The position numbers and the translations under genes were made by a program. The notes beneath the pieces are model-generated. The model was not told where the DNA came from, made no database searches, and saw only the letters and a program-made list of their open reading frames with translations. 64,000 bases of DNA from Cladorhizidae sp. MBARI D1340-BT2 (taxonomy: Eukaryota; Porifera; Demospongiae; Poecilosclerida; Cladorhizidae). Below, piece by piece: positions 12,491-22,845 of this stretch (the stretch's first letter is position 1; each line of letters starts with the position of its first letter). Location of the stretch: positions 32,515,189 through 32,579,188 of the forward strand of contig JAQNBH010000004.1 in NCBI GenBank assembly GCA_028752905.1, read 5' to 3'.

Positions 12491-12790
12491 GCACCAGTGA
12501 CTCAGTGATGTGTGTGGATGTAGATGAGTCTAGAGTGACTGCACCAGTGACTCACTGATGTGTGTGCATGTAGATGAGTCTAGAGTGACTGCACCAGTGA
12601 CTCACTGATGTGTGTGGATGTAGATGAGTCTAGTGACTGCAACAGTGACTCACTGATGTGTGTGCATGTAGATGAGTCTAGCATGACTGCACCAGTGACT
12701 CACTGATGTGTGTGCATGTAGATGAGTCTAGAGTGACTGCACCAGTGACTCACTGATGTGTGTGCATGTAGATGAGTCTAGAGTGACTTC
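12491..12790. repeat. ~50-bp minisatellite, six copies
   Basis: The unit begins 'gcaccagtgactcactgatg' and ends 'gatgagtctagagtgact'. Copies start near 12491, 12541, 12591, 12639, 12688 and 12739, with one- or two-base variants and small deletions. The following 12.8-13.2 kb holds no gene I can recognise. Confidence 0.92.
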
Positions 12791-13202
12791 CCTCTTCCTT
12801 TCCACACTGAGAGAGCCCTGCAATTATAAGCATGTTATTAATTATTTGTGCAACCCCCTCACTGGAATCCTCTTTCTCTCCGGTGCAGAGACTCACCATC
12901 ATATCGGTAGGCAGTGTCATAGGAATCATGCTATTGGTGAGTCTTATTCTGGTGTTATGATAGTCACGCTAATCAGCCTCACTTGCGTGACACACATGAA
13001 GTAACACACTGTCTGGTTAGACGCAGGACAGTGTTAGCTTCGTGCCTGGCCAGCCTCTTAGAGATTGTTTATTTCATAACAATACAATATAATTATGATT
13101 ATCATGCAATCTCATGTTAATATATACCATAATTATAATATATGATTACCCTGCTATTACATGTTAATATATACTATATAATATATGATTATATATGATT
13201 AC

Positions 13203-13336
13203 CATGCACCCACCCACCCACCCACCCACCCACCAACCCACCAACCAACCAACCAACCAAACAAACAAACAAACCAACCAACCAACCAACCAACCAACCA
13301 ACCAACCAATCAACCAATCAACCAACCAACCAAACA
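13203..13336. repeat. (CCCA)/(CCAA)/(CAAA) low-complexity array
   Basis: Tetranucleotide units drift from CCCA through CCAA to CAAA and back. Apparent reading frames are repeat artefacts. Confidence 0.92.
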
Positions 13337-13429
13337 AATGATAGCATCAGCATCTCTCAGAGCAGTCCAGCAGGGGAATGCCTTGTCTGTTTTTTGGTTG
13401 GTCGGGAGTTGAACTTGTTAGTTTTTTAA

Positions 13430-13990
13430 AATGTATTTATTGTTAGTTGGTATTTTTGTACTTAATTATTATAGAATGTGTTAATTAATGTTAAATTACA
13501 TAAATATATAAATAAAAAATGAAACCAATTGTCTCTCAAAAAATAAACAAATAAATAAATAAGCTGTATATAGAACATGGTAATGCAGCATCAGTGTTGG
13601 GATCGGCTGATATGTCAACCGCTACTGACTTCTTCAATTATAATATCATTACTTCAACTTATATAATATATGTTTTATAATAATTATAATAATAATTTAA
13701 AAAATAAATATATATAAATAAATTAAAAAAAGTTATAAAAAAATATATATAAATTATATATAATTTTTTATATATAAATAAATAAAATAAATATATTTAA
13801 TGTTTTTGTATTATAATAATAATAATAAGAAGAACATGTGTAAAAATTGATTTTTTTTAAAAATAAACAAAAAAATAAAAAAATAAACAAACAAACAAAC
13901 AAATAAATAAATAACCAACCAACCAAACAAACAAATAATTAAATAAATAAATAAATAAACAAATAAACATATATGCAATTTCCAAGTTAT
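13430..13990. repeat. AT-rich low-complexity tract
   Basis: A/T-dominated sequence with TAAA, TAA and TATA runs and embedded AAAC/CCAA tetranucleotides around 13880-13960. No coding content. Confidence 0.85.
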
Positions 13991-14640
13991 GGGCACCTTT
14001 GGGTCCCACACCCTCTGATAAGTGAGGTTTCACCGCACGTTAATTATGGGTCACAAAGTGCACTTCCTGTATTGGTTTGACTACATTTAAAAATGGCTGA
14101 TGCCAAAAACACCCTAAAAAGAAAGAGTCAAAGCAATCTACTTCAATTTAGGAGTTAACGTCAAACAAATTGCAACAAATAGAAATCACCTCAGATCATT
14201 TCTATAAGGTCCCTAGAATGACATTTATTAAAAGTCCAGAAAAATCCATGTGGTGGAAAGTTGCCTAATTTGCATAAATCCAATATGGTCGCTAATTTCA
14301 AGCCACTCATTATGGCATAACTTTGTCCATAGTTAATTTTTGGGGGCTACTTTAAAGGCCTAAAATCTACAACCTACCAAGGCCTACTATGTTTTATCCT
14401 ATCTAGCATAAATTCCAATATGGCTGCCAATTTCACGACTAATTAGGCGCATGTTTGGTGGGTTAACGTTATAATTTCAAATTTGCAACACTTTTAATTG
14501 TGATTAGCAGAAATTATTTGCTAATTATTAACAAAATTAAAAAAACAAAGGAGTTTTTCCTCAGTGTTTAGTCTGAGTGTCTTAAATATGTACATATATG
14601 TACATGAGTCACATTCTGCAGTACGCACTATCATGAAAGG
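13991..14640. other. Non-coding stretch
   Basis: Two imperfect echoes of a 'ccaatatgg(c/t)..gc(t/c)aatttca' phrase (near 14280 and 14412) suggest an old duplication. No gene was seen. It lies just beyond the 3' end of the minus-strand nuclease-like pseudogene. Confidence 0.4.
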
Positions 14641-14646
14641 AACATT

Positions 14647-14990
14647 TTATTCATCATCTTCATCAACTCCAAGGTCTGGTCTAGGGGAATTAGCACAACT
14701 GGTTCCTCGACATTCACCACAGGCAGGTGAGCAAGTCAGTCCATGCTTTTGGCATGTACAATGCCAGGAAGTTTTGCAGCAACATCTGATAACCTCAAGC
14801 AGTGATGATGGGGCTGCTGCCTGGTCTGTCTGTATGGGAAGATACATTCCATCATCAAGATTCCAACCCCAATCACTTGGAACCCAGTCATCAGCTAGCC
14901 CCTTCCATTCCTGTATTTGATACACTCTTAGGCTGTGATACTTTCCTGCAGATCAAGTTGGTGGCAATGTTCGTGGTTCAACGAATGATG
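14647..14990 (-). other. C-terminal cysteine-rich (CXC-like) region of the broken gene
   Basis: After a conserved WKGLADDWVPSDWGW segment, the end of the protein carries CCCKTSWHCTCQKHGLTC and CGECRGTSCANS. This spacing resembles Tesmin/TSO1-like CXC modules and suggests metal or DNA binding. The frame ends in an acidic tail. An AATAAA overlaps the stop region on the minus strand. Confidence 0.6.
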
Positions 14991-15026
14991 TGTTTGTAGA
15001 TACTTTATCACAAAATTGCTTGTATC

Positions 15027-15850
15027 TTAGCGAGTTGAGACTGTCTGATGAATCTCCATTATGCAGACAAACCAATGCTTTCTCTCCAGCAGCGAAAGTC
15101 CCTCTTTGTTACTGGGTTCTGAGGTATTGAATACTTGTCCCTGCTGGTGAAAAATGGTAGTTTTCATTTTTTTCAAATCTCCTCCTTTGCCAAGTCCATG
15201 TATACGCGATGTAGTGTCACAGCCGAGTATGGCATGGATAAACAGGATATGGTCACACACATCCCCTCCAAGAGCATGTTTCAGTTGCTTAATATTCCAT
15301 ACTCTGTTCTTTTTAGAATTGGCTTTGGTTTCAGGGGAGAATTTGCTTTCAAATCACAATGATAGATGAGCAGGATAAGAAGGTCAGTGTCATCCCCCAC
15401 AAGAATGGTGGTATTTATTTCAGAGAACTGTACTGCTGTTCTCACAATCAGCAGATCTGTATCTTGTTTGGCATGAATTATCACATATCCAGCATGCTCC
15501 AACTTTTCACCAAGAAGATTTATGAATAGTTGCTTGTTGATTTTGTTAACATCTTTTTTGGATTTCAGAACCATGTCTCCAGTGAAGTGCAGAGTAACAC
15601 CTGTATGTGTCCTAGATCGGCAAAGATGGGTAGCATCCTTAGTAGAAGGGCCATTTTGATAGCCATCAAAAACCACTGTAGGTTTCCCGTATTTCCTTGC
15701 GAGATAATCTACATAGAGTCGACAAATGCTATCATATGTTACTCCACGGGGCCATGGTATGTGATGAAACAGTGCACCACCATCCAATACAAACGGCACA
15801 GTGCCTGTTGGTTCAGGGAACTCATTGCTGGTCACTTTCCATAGAGAATC
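15027..15850 (-). other. PIN/FEN-like nuclease core of the broken gene
   Basis: Motifs in order on the minus strand: FVLDGGALFHHIPW (first acidic residue), KPTVVFDGYQNG (resembles the FEN/XPG 'VFDG' strand), HAKQDTDLLIVRTA and TILVGDDTDLLILLIYH (paired acidic motifs), then HAILGCDTTSRIHGLGKG after a frameshift near 15305. The spacing of aspartates and the last helix-hairpin-like segment fit a PIN-domain, FEN1-type 5' nuclease. This is inference from motif pattern, and no profile search was possible. Confidence 0.6.
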
Positions 15851-18652
15851 TGCTAGAGCAGACTTGTTAGCTTGCAGAGGGAGGTGTGAAGACTCAAACA
15901 AGGCAGGAGGATAGCTACACAATTCAAACTTGAAGAGATGAGGAAGCTCATCTGCATGGTCTCCAGCAGTAACAAGTCTCTGAAACAAGAGTTTTGGGTC
16001 CACCTGCATTGACATCCCTACTCTGTCTCGCTCTACTGACCTCTTTGTGTTGCTCACTTGTTTCATACCTCACACCAGAAAACACCTGCATGGCCTCATT
16101 TACGTGTGCACGGGATGGCAGAGATAAAAGCCACACATTTCTTTGTGTTTCTGTCATTCCAGTTCCTCTTGTCAGCTCTCCACTTGACTTTACACTCCTC
16201 ATGAGAACTTGTTCAATGATGAGATCTGTGGACAGCCGTGCACAGTAATGATAGCTGCTCCTCACCACATGATAACCTTCTTGGAAGGTTTTGTACACTG
16301 CTGGGTGGGTTTGTGGCAAATCTTGCATCATTTGCAAGTCCAAGTGAGCTGATTTAGCATACAGTGTATGTCCTGAAGCAGCAAAGTAAGGCAACATGTC
16401 ATGGACAGCTTGTAAATGTAGAGCCCAGTTTCCTGTTCGCTCAGCTTTCAGAAACATATGTAAGATGTCTATCATGCTCATGTATTGTAGCCAAAGAAGG
16501 GCAGTACGTGACAACAGGCCTTCTTTCTTCATCTTAAGAGTGATCTGAATCTTGTTGAGAGTGACTGATGAACAAGCTTCCTCTACAGATGCAATCCCAG
16601 AAAATAGGCCATCATACACCTCCTCCAGGTCGTTGTTCCTTAAACCCTCATCAGGTGTACCATCTTCCTCACATTCTTCTCCAGCACTCATACCTTCAGT
16701 ATCCTCCACGGTGGCTTTGCAAGGTACAGGAACATTAGCAATCATGAATCAGAATAGTATTCAGAGCAGCATCAATCAGGAAATACCCACGTACAGCTCT
16801 AGAAATTGCCTTGCCACTCAGCATATGACTCACGCAGTTGCTGGCGTATACAACCTCTGGAGTCCTGAGCCTCCCATCAAGTGTCCTATACTACCCAAGA
16901 AGCTCATCTCCGTGCGTAGAGCTCCTAGGCGTAGCACAATGTTCCTCAGATCACTGTCACTAGGCTGACTCAGTATGACAGTGAGTGCTTTCCACCACAG
17001 TGGCTGGTCGAATGTCAAAATTGGTGTGACATTGTACCTGGCAGCATGAGAACTCACAAATCGTAGAGTTGAAAGAACACAAGATGGATTGCTGGGCTGC
17101 ATATCAATCATAGGAAGAAACATGACAGATGCCTTGCCTGGATGCTGTCCAGCATGCACCATCTGCATCATACCAGACCAAGCAGGCCTTAGAGAGCAAA
17201 AGATTAAGGACGATTTCCAGAGTACGTCAAGATTGAATGTTGTGTCATCCACATTTAAGTTTACAATAGTCTTATAAACTAGATGTGGTAGAATGGGGGA
17301 TGGTTTGAAATATTCAATATTGATGTGCCCAATGGCTGCAGAAGAAACATAGATTTTAGGGACTGGCCTGCATTTGATTCAACCAGATGTTTTGATGGCT
17401 ATAATCCCCATGCCATGGAAAGTACCAGCTCCATCAATTGTGCAGACATTATGGTCAACATTATCTGCCACATACTGGATCTGCTGCCCTGCTGTGTAGT
17501 CAGGTATTTCTGTTCCTTGTGCAACTGCAGCACTTCTCTCATATATTTTCACTTCTGAATAAGAACATGAGAATTCAAGGGAATTGAGAGTGTCTATAAG
17601 GAACCGTGATGAATAATGATGGTGCAATTGCACACCTAGCCCAAGTTGCAGGGGTGCAAGGAGTACCCTCGGCCTTGCTGCCTGCATAATGGCCTGTCCT
17701 ATTGATGCCGGTTTTGCATTTATCTTTTTACCTGCAAAGATAGTCCTGAGAAATAGTTGTAAAGTTTCGGGTAGTAAGTCTTCTGCAGAGGCTGATAGCA
17801 CTTCATCAGGACTGGGGTATGCATCATTTGTAACAGGTAGGGACTTGATGTCACTCTGAATGAGTTAGCAGCAGTCTGTATTATTCTCAGTTTCTCAGTT
17901 TCAGATGTGTCATGTTTTGACTGCTTATTGAAATCATACAGGATAGAGCTGGCAGTTGAATAAAAGTCACTACATTTCCCCCCCCATTTAGCTTGGTGAT
18001 AATGATCCTCTTGCCAAAGTGCTCCTATATTTTGTTCTTCATGTACACAATACTGTAGGCCTGGTATCCAGTATTTTGTAGGTACTCTTGCATTTTTTCT
18101 AGCAGGTAACCCACTGTCATTTGCTCATCATCATTCTCTTCTAATTGTTCGACAACTCTCAGAAATGCTGCAGTTTTAACGTCCTGTTCAGGCCTTCCTT
18201 TTTTTGATTTCTTTGTGCTGCCCATTTCTACATTAGTATGTGGCATCTATGGTCCAGTTCTAAAACTTGAACTGCACTGTTGATGGTAAACTGCATCTGC
18301 AGCAGGAAGGTCATTCACACATGCCTGTCTACTTGCTACAATCATGCCCCACTCATCATTTCTAGTTGCACATACCTGTCCAATTGTCTCCTGAAACACC
18401 TTATGCATGAATCAAAGCCTTTTTTCTTTCCGTTATAGTTTGCACGACAGCCACAAAAGAGGCAGTCAATGCTAAAATCAAAATGTTGACTTTCAGAACG
18501 AAGACTAAGGAGGCGGTCATGTTGCTCACTACTTTGCACTGCCTTTGAATTATCAAACCGAATTCTATTTGCTTCACAGAAACATAACCGACACTCCTTA
18601 TGGATACTTTGGCCAGGATTTGTTATTTTGTTGCTGCCACGCTCCTGGCTTG

Positions 18653-19250
18653 TGTCAGGGATCCCCCTGACTGACCAAATACCAGAGTGTGAACCACACA
18701 GAGGAGGGAAGAAGGACACAGGAAGTAGTGTCACGAACATATTCCTACCTGATAAAGAAGCCGAACAAGTGGACAGTTCTGGTTGGACCAGACCAGAAGC
18801 AGGAAGGCCACTCGAAATGACCTAATATGGTCATTTCCAGAGCACTAATGAGGATGCTGCGGTCTGAGGGCGTAAACAGTTAGTAAATTATAAAAGGACT
18901 AAACTATTATTATTAGCGAGAGTTAGAGTTTGAACTGTTTTGATAAGAACTTATGTTATTGCTGCTAAGTTGTATTACTACTGTTGTATTGTTCTGTGGG
19001 AGTAAAATATATTGTTATCTCCCCGAATGAATCTTAAAATACTCTAATCTCTCTCGAGTTGTCTATTAAGCGTTAGGCGCTACTCAAGTTGTCTAATAAG
19101 CATTAGGCGCTAACAATAAGGTTGTTAGCTGGGATGTCTGAGCTGAGGAATTTCAATTGCGCAATAATTGTTATCAAGGCCAGGCTTGATAAGTGGGTGG
19201 CTACTGTAGTTCAGCAAAAGCGGCTGGAGCTAAGTAGGCCAACGCTTACA
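18653..19250 (+). repeat. 5' LTR of element A (start approximate)
   Basis: The end is set by ACA at 19248-19250, one base before the PBS. The start is placed at TGTCAGGG (18653) because elements C and B begin TGTCAG and TGTCGG. A weaker alternative start is TGTCACG at 18729. Inside are a TATAAAAG box and a 30-bp tandem pair near 19050-19110 ('gttgtct..taagc.ttaggcgcta'). No partner LTR survives for comparison. Confidence 0.5.
18889..18896 (+). promoter_or_regulatory. TATA box in LTR of element A
   Basis: TATAAAAG lies ~360 bp before the LTR end, a plausible position for the retrotransposon promoter. Element C has the same octamer in its LTR. Confidence 0.5.
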
Positions 19251-19251
19251 T

Positions 19252-19271
19252 TGGTGGCAGCGGTGGGATTC
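19252..19271 (+). promoter_or_regulatory. Primer binding site for tRNA-Leu, element A
   Basis: TGGTGGCAGCGGTGGGATTC is the exact complement of the last 20 bases (including CCA) of a eukaryotic tRNA-Leu 3' end ending ...CACCGCTGCCACCA, as I recall it. It follows the LTR end by one base. Confidence 0.75.
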
Positions 19272-19509
19272 CAAGCGGCGAATCCTCTACCGAGTTGAAG
19301 ATTGATTTTTTTTGTTTCGAGTTTGCACAGGCAGGTGCAACACCAGAACGTTGCTGGGTGTTGTTGTTATCTACAGGATTGAGCTATCATCGGAAGAAAG
19401 ACGACACAAAACTCGACTGGGCGAAGACCGATCTCTAAGAAGTAGGGAGGGACAACAGCTAACCGACCCACCCCCTGTGGCAGAAGCTGAGAACATAGAG
19501 AGTGCTACT

Positions 19510-21420
19510 ATGGACCGTTTCATGCAGAATTGGATGAGAACAGAGGCACAAAGAATAGAGAGAGAGGACCAGAGAAGGGAAGAAGACCGTCAACATCAGA
19601 AACAACAACAAGAGCGTTGGGCACAGATGTTGATGGAAGCAAGACAGCCAGTTCCAGTGGCTGTGGTGCCAGTGCCACCCCCCAGACCACCAAAGTTGAC
19701 GATACAAAAATTTGCAGAGGGCACTGACGACATGGGTGCTATTTGGGAGCGTTTGAAGTAACTGCCACAGCTGCAGTATGGCAACAGGCTCAGTGGAGCA
19801 TCTACTTACGAAGCTCACTATCTGGCCAGGGACTGACGGCTGTTAACGCTCTGTCCCCTGCCGATCAGACCGATTATGATGTGCTTAAACAGACACTGTT
19901 GAGCACCTACCACATATCAACTGAGACCTACCGACGAAGAGTCTTCGATTGTGTATTTGATCAAGCCAACCCAGAGGCTTGGATGAGGTCTTTCAAACAG
20001 TCCTTCTCCCAGTGGGTGGGAGAGACAGGAGGTGGAGTTTTTGATCGCGTGCTAATTGAACTAGCCTTGCAGAAACTACCGAGATGGCTACAAAGCCAGA
20101 TGAGGAACCCGAATCCTGGGGGATATGACGGGCTGACAGAGGCTGTAGTTCGCTACTTGGGAAACCAAAGGAAGGACGGGGAGGTCAAACAGCCAGAGAA
20201 GAAGGAACCGTACCGCCCGCCCCTGAGAGACACCCAGGGCCGACACAGAGTACCAGAGCCTAAGAGACTGATTGACAGTTCGGGAGGAGCCAACCCAGAC
20301 ACTTTCCAAAGAGACATGAGGTCTGTTGAGTGTTATCGGTGTAAAAAAATGGGACATATGCAAAGGGATTGTAGGGTTAAGCTAGAACGAGCAAATTGTG
20401 CAATACCCTCCTTTAACGGGTTACCTTCTTGGTCTAGGCCTGTACAGATAAATGGAAACCCTGTGGTGGCTCTCATAGACACAGGATGTTCTAAAAGTAT
20501 GGTGCACCCTAGATGTGTGAGAGAAAAGGATTATTTGACCTGGGACATTGGGTACACCACTGCTAGCAGTAAGAAAATTTATTTTCTAGCAGCTAGAATA
20601 TTGCTGAAAGTGGATGGAGATAAAGAGGTGGAGTTAGCAGTGGGGGTGTCAGAGCATTTACAAACTGATATGTTGTTGGGGTATGATATACCACAATTCA
20701 GAAGGTACCTAGGACAGGCTCTTGATGATGAGGCGAAGAAGGACGGTAACGCCCCATCCCCCCAAACCACACACCCCAAACATAGTACGAAGACGACCCA
20801 TACCCAACCACAGAATTCCTCGAGCAGAGATGCAGAGTCGACCCCACACGCTTCCGCCAGACCGGAGAAGAGCATGATGGTCACCAGAGCTCAACAGAAG
20901 AAACAAGATGAAAATGAAGAGCGAGCTCGCTTACAGCAGGAGCTAGATGAACCCATCATATCTACCCTGCACCCAGTCGAGGAAGGAAGTGAAGCGGAGG
21001 ACGTCCAACCAGATCCGATTGATAGAACTGGAAAGGAGGGAGAGACTGAAGAAACAGAGGGTGGAGTAGATGATGTCATTACTACGGAGGAACTAAAAAA
21101 GGCCCAGAGGTATGACCCCACTCTAAACACCATAAGAGCTAAGGCTGATAGTGGTAGTGACGATTATTTTTGGAAGAATGACATCTTAATGAGGAGGCCT
21201 TACCATGTGATGGGCAAGAACCTGATTGTCTTACCCAAGGTAGCTAGGGGGAAAGTGTTAGCTATGGCTCATAATACTCCATGGGCTGGGCACTTTGGGC
21301 AAGAGAGGACCCTGCATGCAATCAGGGTCAGAATGGATTGGCCAGGAATAGCAAAGGAGGTAAAAGAGATGTGTGCGTCCTGCCCCGTGTCAAAAAGCTG
21401 GCCCTGCGGTGACAACTAAG
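19510..21420 (+). pseudogene. gag-protease (and integrase zinc-finger) region of element A
   Basis: The first ATG in a gag-like frame is at 19510. The reading is broken near 19740 and continues in another frame from 19743. It shows an acidic/basic coiled N-terminus, a KLTIQKFAEGTDDMGA block shared with element C, a capsid-like SLSGQGLTAV..HISTET segment, a zinc knuckle (CYRCKKMGHMQRDC near 20330), an aspartic protease motif (ALIDTGCSKSMVHPRC near 20470), and then a HHCC-like integrase N-terminus (HNTPWAGHFGQERTLHAIR). A second frameshift near 21390 separates this from the integrase core. Confidence 0.8.
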
Positions 21421-22197
21421 GCCCCCCTACAACCCTTACCCGTGATAAGAGAACCCTTTTCCAGAGTGGCCATGGATATTTTTGGACCCTTAGAGAGAAC
21501 AAAGGCAGGGAACAGGTACATACTTGTGGTTATGGATTATGAGTCCAAGTGGCCGGAAGCCTTTGCCTTACCAAACATGACTGCCGAGACGGTAGCCAAT
21601 TGTTTAGTAGAAATCACGGCCCGGGTTGGGGTACCAACGGAAATCATATCCGATAATGGGTCCAACTTTGTGTCGAAGGTTATGAAGCAGTTCTGCAGCC
21701 TGGTGGGAATGAAACAGATTAAGACCTCCCCATATCATCCACAGACGGATGGTATGGTGGAGAGGTTTAATACCACCCTAAAAAGATTACTGAGAAAGCT
21801 TACCCAAAACCCGTCGGTCGAATGGGACAAATGCCTCTCCTATGTACTATGGGCATACAGGGGCACCGTTCATAGAACCACGGGGTTTTCCCCTTATAAC
21901 TTGCTGTTCGGGAGGGAGATGAGGATGCCCCTCGACCAGATCGTCCGTTATTGGAAAGGAAAGGAAGAGAGTGATGAGTCAAGTGTGGTAGAGTACGTAC
22001 AGACACTGAAGGCAAACATGGAAGTGGTGAGAGATCTTGCCTATGAGAGAGAGATAAGTGAGAAAACAAAACAGAAAAGGTATCATGATCAAACAGCCAA
22101 GGAGAGAACATTCATAGTGGGTGATTACGTGTTAGTTTTCAGGCCAGTAAAGAAGAACAAATTAAATGAACCAGTGGGAGGGACCGTACCCCATTAG
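21373..22197 (+). pseudogene. Integrase core of element A
   Basis: An rve-type integrase core with its acidic triad visible: VAMDIFGP (Asp near 21474), SDNGSNF (Asp near 21651) and DGMVERFNTTL (Glu near 21760). It is followed by WAYRGT..TGFSPYNLLFGREMRMPLDQ and the start of the C-terminal GDYVLVFRPVKKNKL module. The frame then ends abruptly at VGGTVPH, where the host element is truncated. Confidence 0.85.
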
Positions 22198-22210
22198 CAA
22201 AGTTATATGA

Positions 22211-22345
22211 TGCCATATTGTATGATGTGCTTGTGTTTATACAGGACACCCAAGAATACCATACTGTATGATGTGCTTGTGTTTATACAGGACACCCAAG
22301 AATACCATACTGTATGATGTGCTTGTGTATTGTTTATACAGAAGC
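22211..22345. repeat. 46-bp tandem repeat, about 2.5 copies
   Basis: The unit begins 'catactgtatgatgtgcttg' and ends 'caagaatac'. Two full units and a diverged partial third are present, adjacent to the LINE tail. It may be part of that element's 3' end. Confidence 0.85.
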
Positions 22346-22845
22346 CACCCTTCCTGTACAAGACTTAATGATGGCTCTATCTTCCCACCCGTAATAATAA
22401 TAATAATAATAATAAACAATGGTTTTACTTACAGTACAGACTTTTGTGATGCTTATAATGATTGTAGAAAAGATGGAAGTCTGTACTGAAGGAATGCAAG
22501 TAAGTTCTACAGGCACTCAAGATTAATTTATTAGTAAAGTATTAGAAGTTGGGAGTTGCTGCATGGACATGAGAAATGGAAAGTACATGTACTTTTTGCA
22601 TCAAAGTTTGAGATGAAGTGTGCCCATAAAAATTCTTTGAGGTCTTTCTTGATACTGCACAAGGAATGAGTGATGTTTATAGGTGGAAGGGCATTCCAGA
22701 GACGGGGAAGTCTGTTGAAGTACCAATGTCTGGACTGGTTCGTGAGTGATCTTGCATGACATAGCTTTGATGAGCTACAAGATCTGGTTGAGCTCTTCAG
22801 GAAACATAGTTTTTCACACCGGACCAAGAGGGCCAGACCAGACAT
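22346..22845 (-). mobile_element. 5'-truncated non-LTR retrotransposon (LINE) tail
   Basis: The minus-strand frame includes RHWYFNRLPRLWNALPPI, SIKKDLKEFLWAHFISNFD and TFHFSCPCS. This is the C-terminal end typical of animal LINE ORF2 proteins (Jockey/CR1/L2-like) just after the reverse transcriptase. A (TAA)n tract at ~22392-22414 (antisense TTA) is consistent with a LINE 3' tail. Only the last ~100 codons remain, and it separates elements A and B. Confidence 0.65.

Larger units (their letters stand above)
14647..18652 (-). pseudogene. Large intronless PIN-like/CXC multi-domain gene, broken and 5'-truncated
   Basis: Read on the minus strand, consecutive open segments belong to one long protein of a family I recognise as repeated and uncharacterised in cnidarian and sponge genomes. 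Order: a Cys/His N-terminal region (18652-18342; HKECRLCFC, CLFCGC), a linker with AVYHQQCSSSF and YLLEKMQEYL, then VADNVDHNV..TFHGMG (~17400), RPAWSGMMQMVH..HPGKASVMFLPMID (~17150), VRGYFLIDAALN (~16780), TGNWALHLQAVHDMLPYFAASGH (within 15948-16745), a PIN/FEN-like core and a Cys-rich tail. Lesions: an in-frame TGA at 17379-17381, compensating frameshifts near 16855 and 16745, and shifts near 16015, 15305 and in 17800-18025. The missing start coincides with the proposed 5' LTR of element A, so that insertion probably cut it. Uniform lack of introns and multicopy behaviour suggest a mobile or retrocopied gene, but its function is unproven. Confidence 0.75.
18653..22197 (+). mobile_element. LTR retrotransposon A (Ty3/gypsy-like, integrase upstream), 3'-truncated
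   Basis: Contains a 5' LTR, a tRNA-Leu PBS, gag with zinc knuckle, protease and integrase. It stops in the integrase C-terminus at 22197, where a LINE tail and short tandem repeats follow. Reverse transcriptase, RNase H and the 3' LTR are missing. Protease is followed directly by the integrase HHCC region with no RT between, so the gene order matches element C. At least two frameshifts (near 19740 and 21390) inactivate it. Confidence 0.8.

Noticed and set aside
14647..18652. Frame changes in the nuclease-like gene explained as introns
   Set aside because: Family motifs continue directly across the changes with no donor/acceptor pairs, and one break is a simple in-frame TGA.
19459..19818. Antisense frame over gag of element A
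   Set aside because: It is the shadow of a coding strand; no independent motif.
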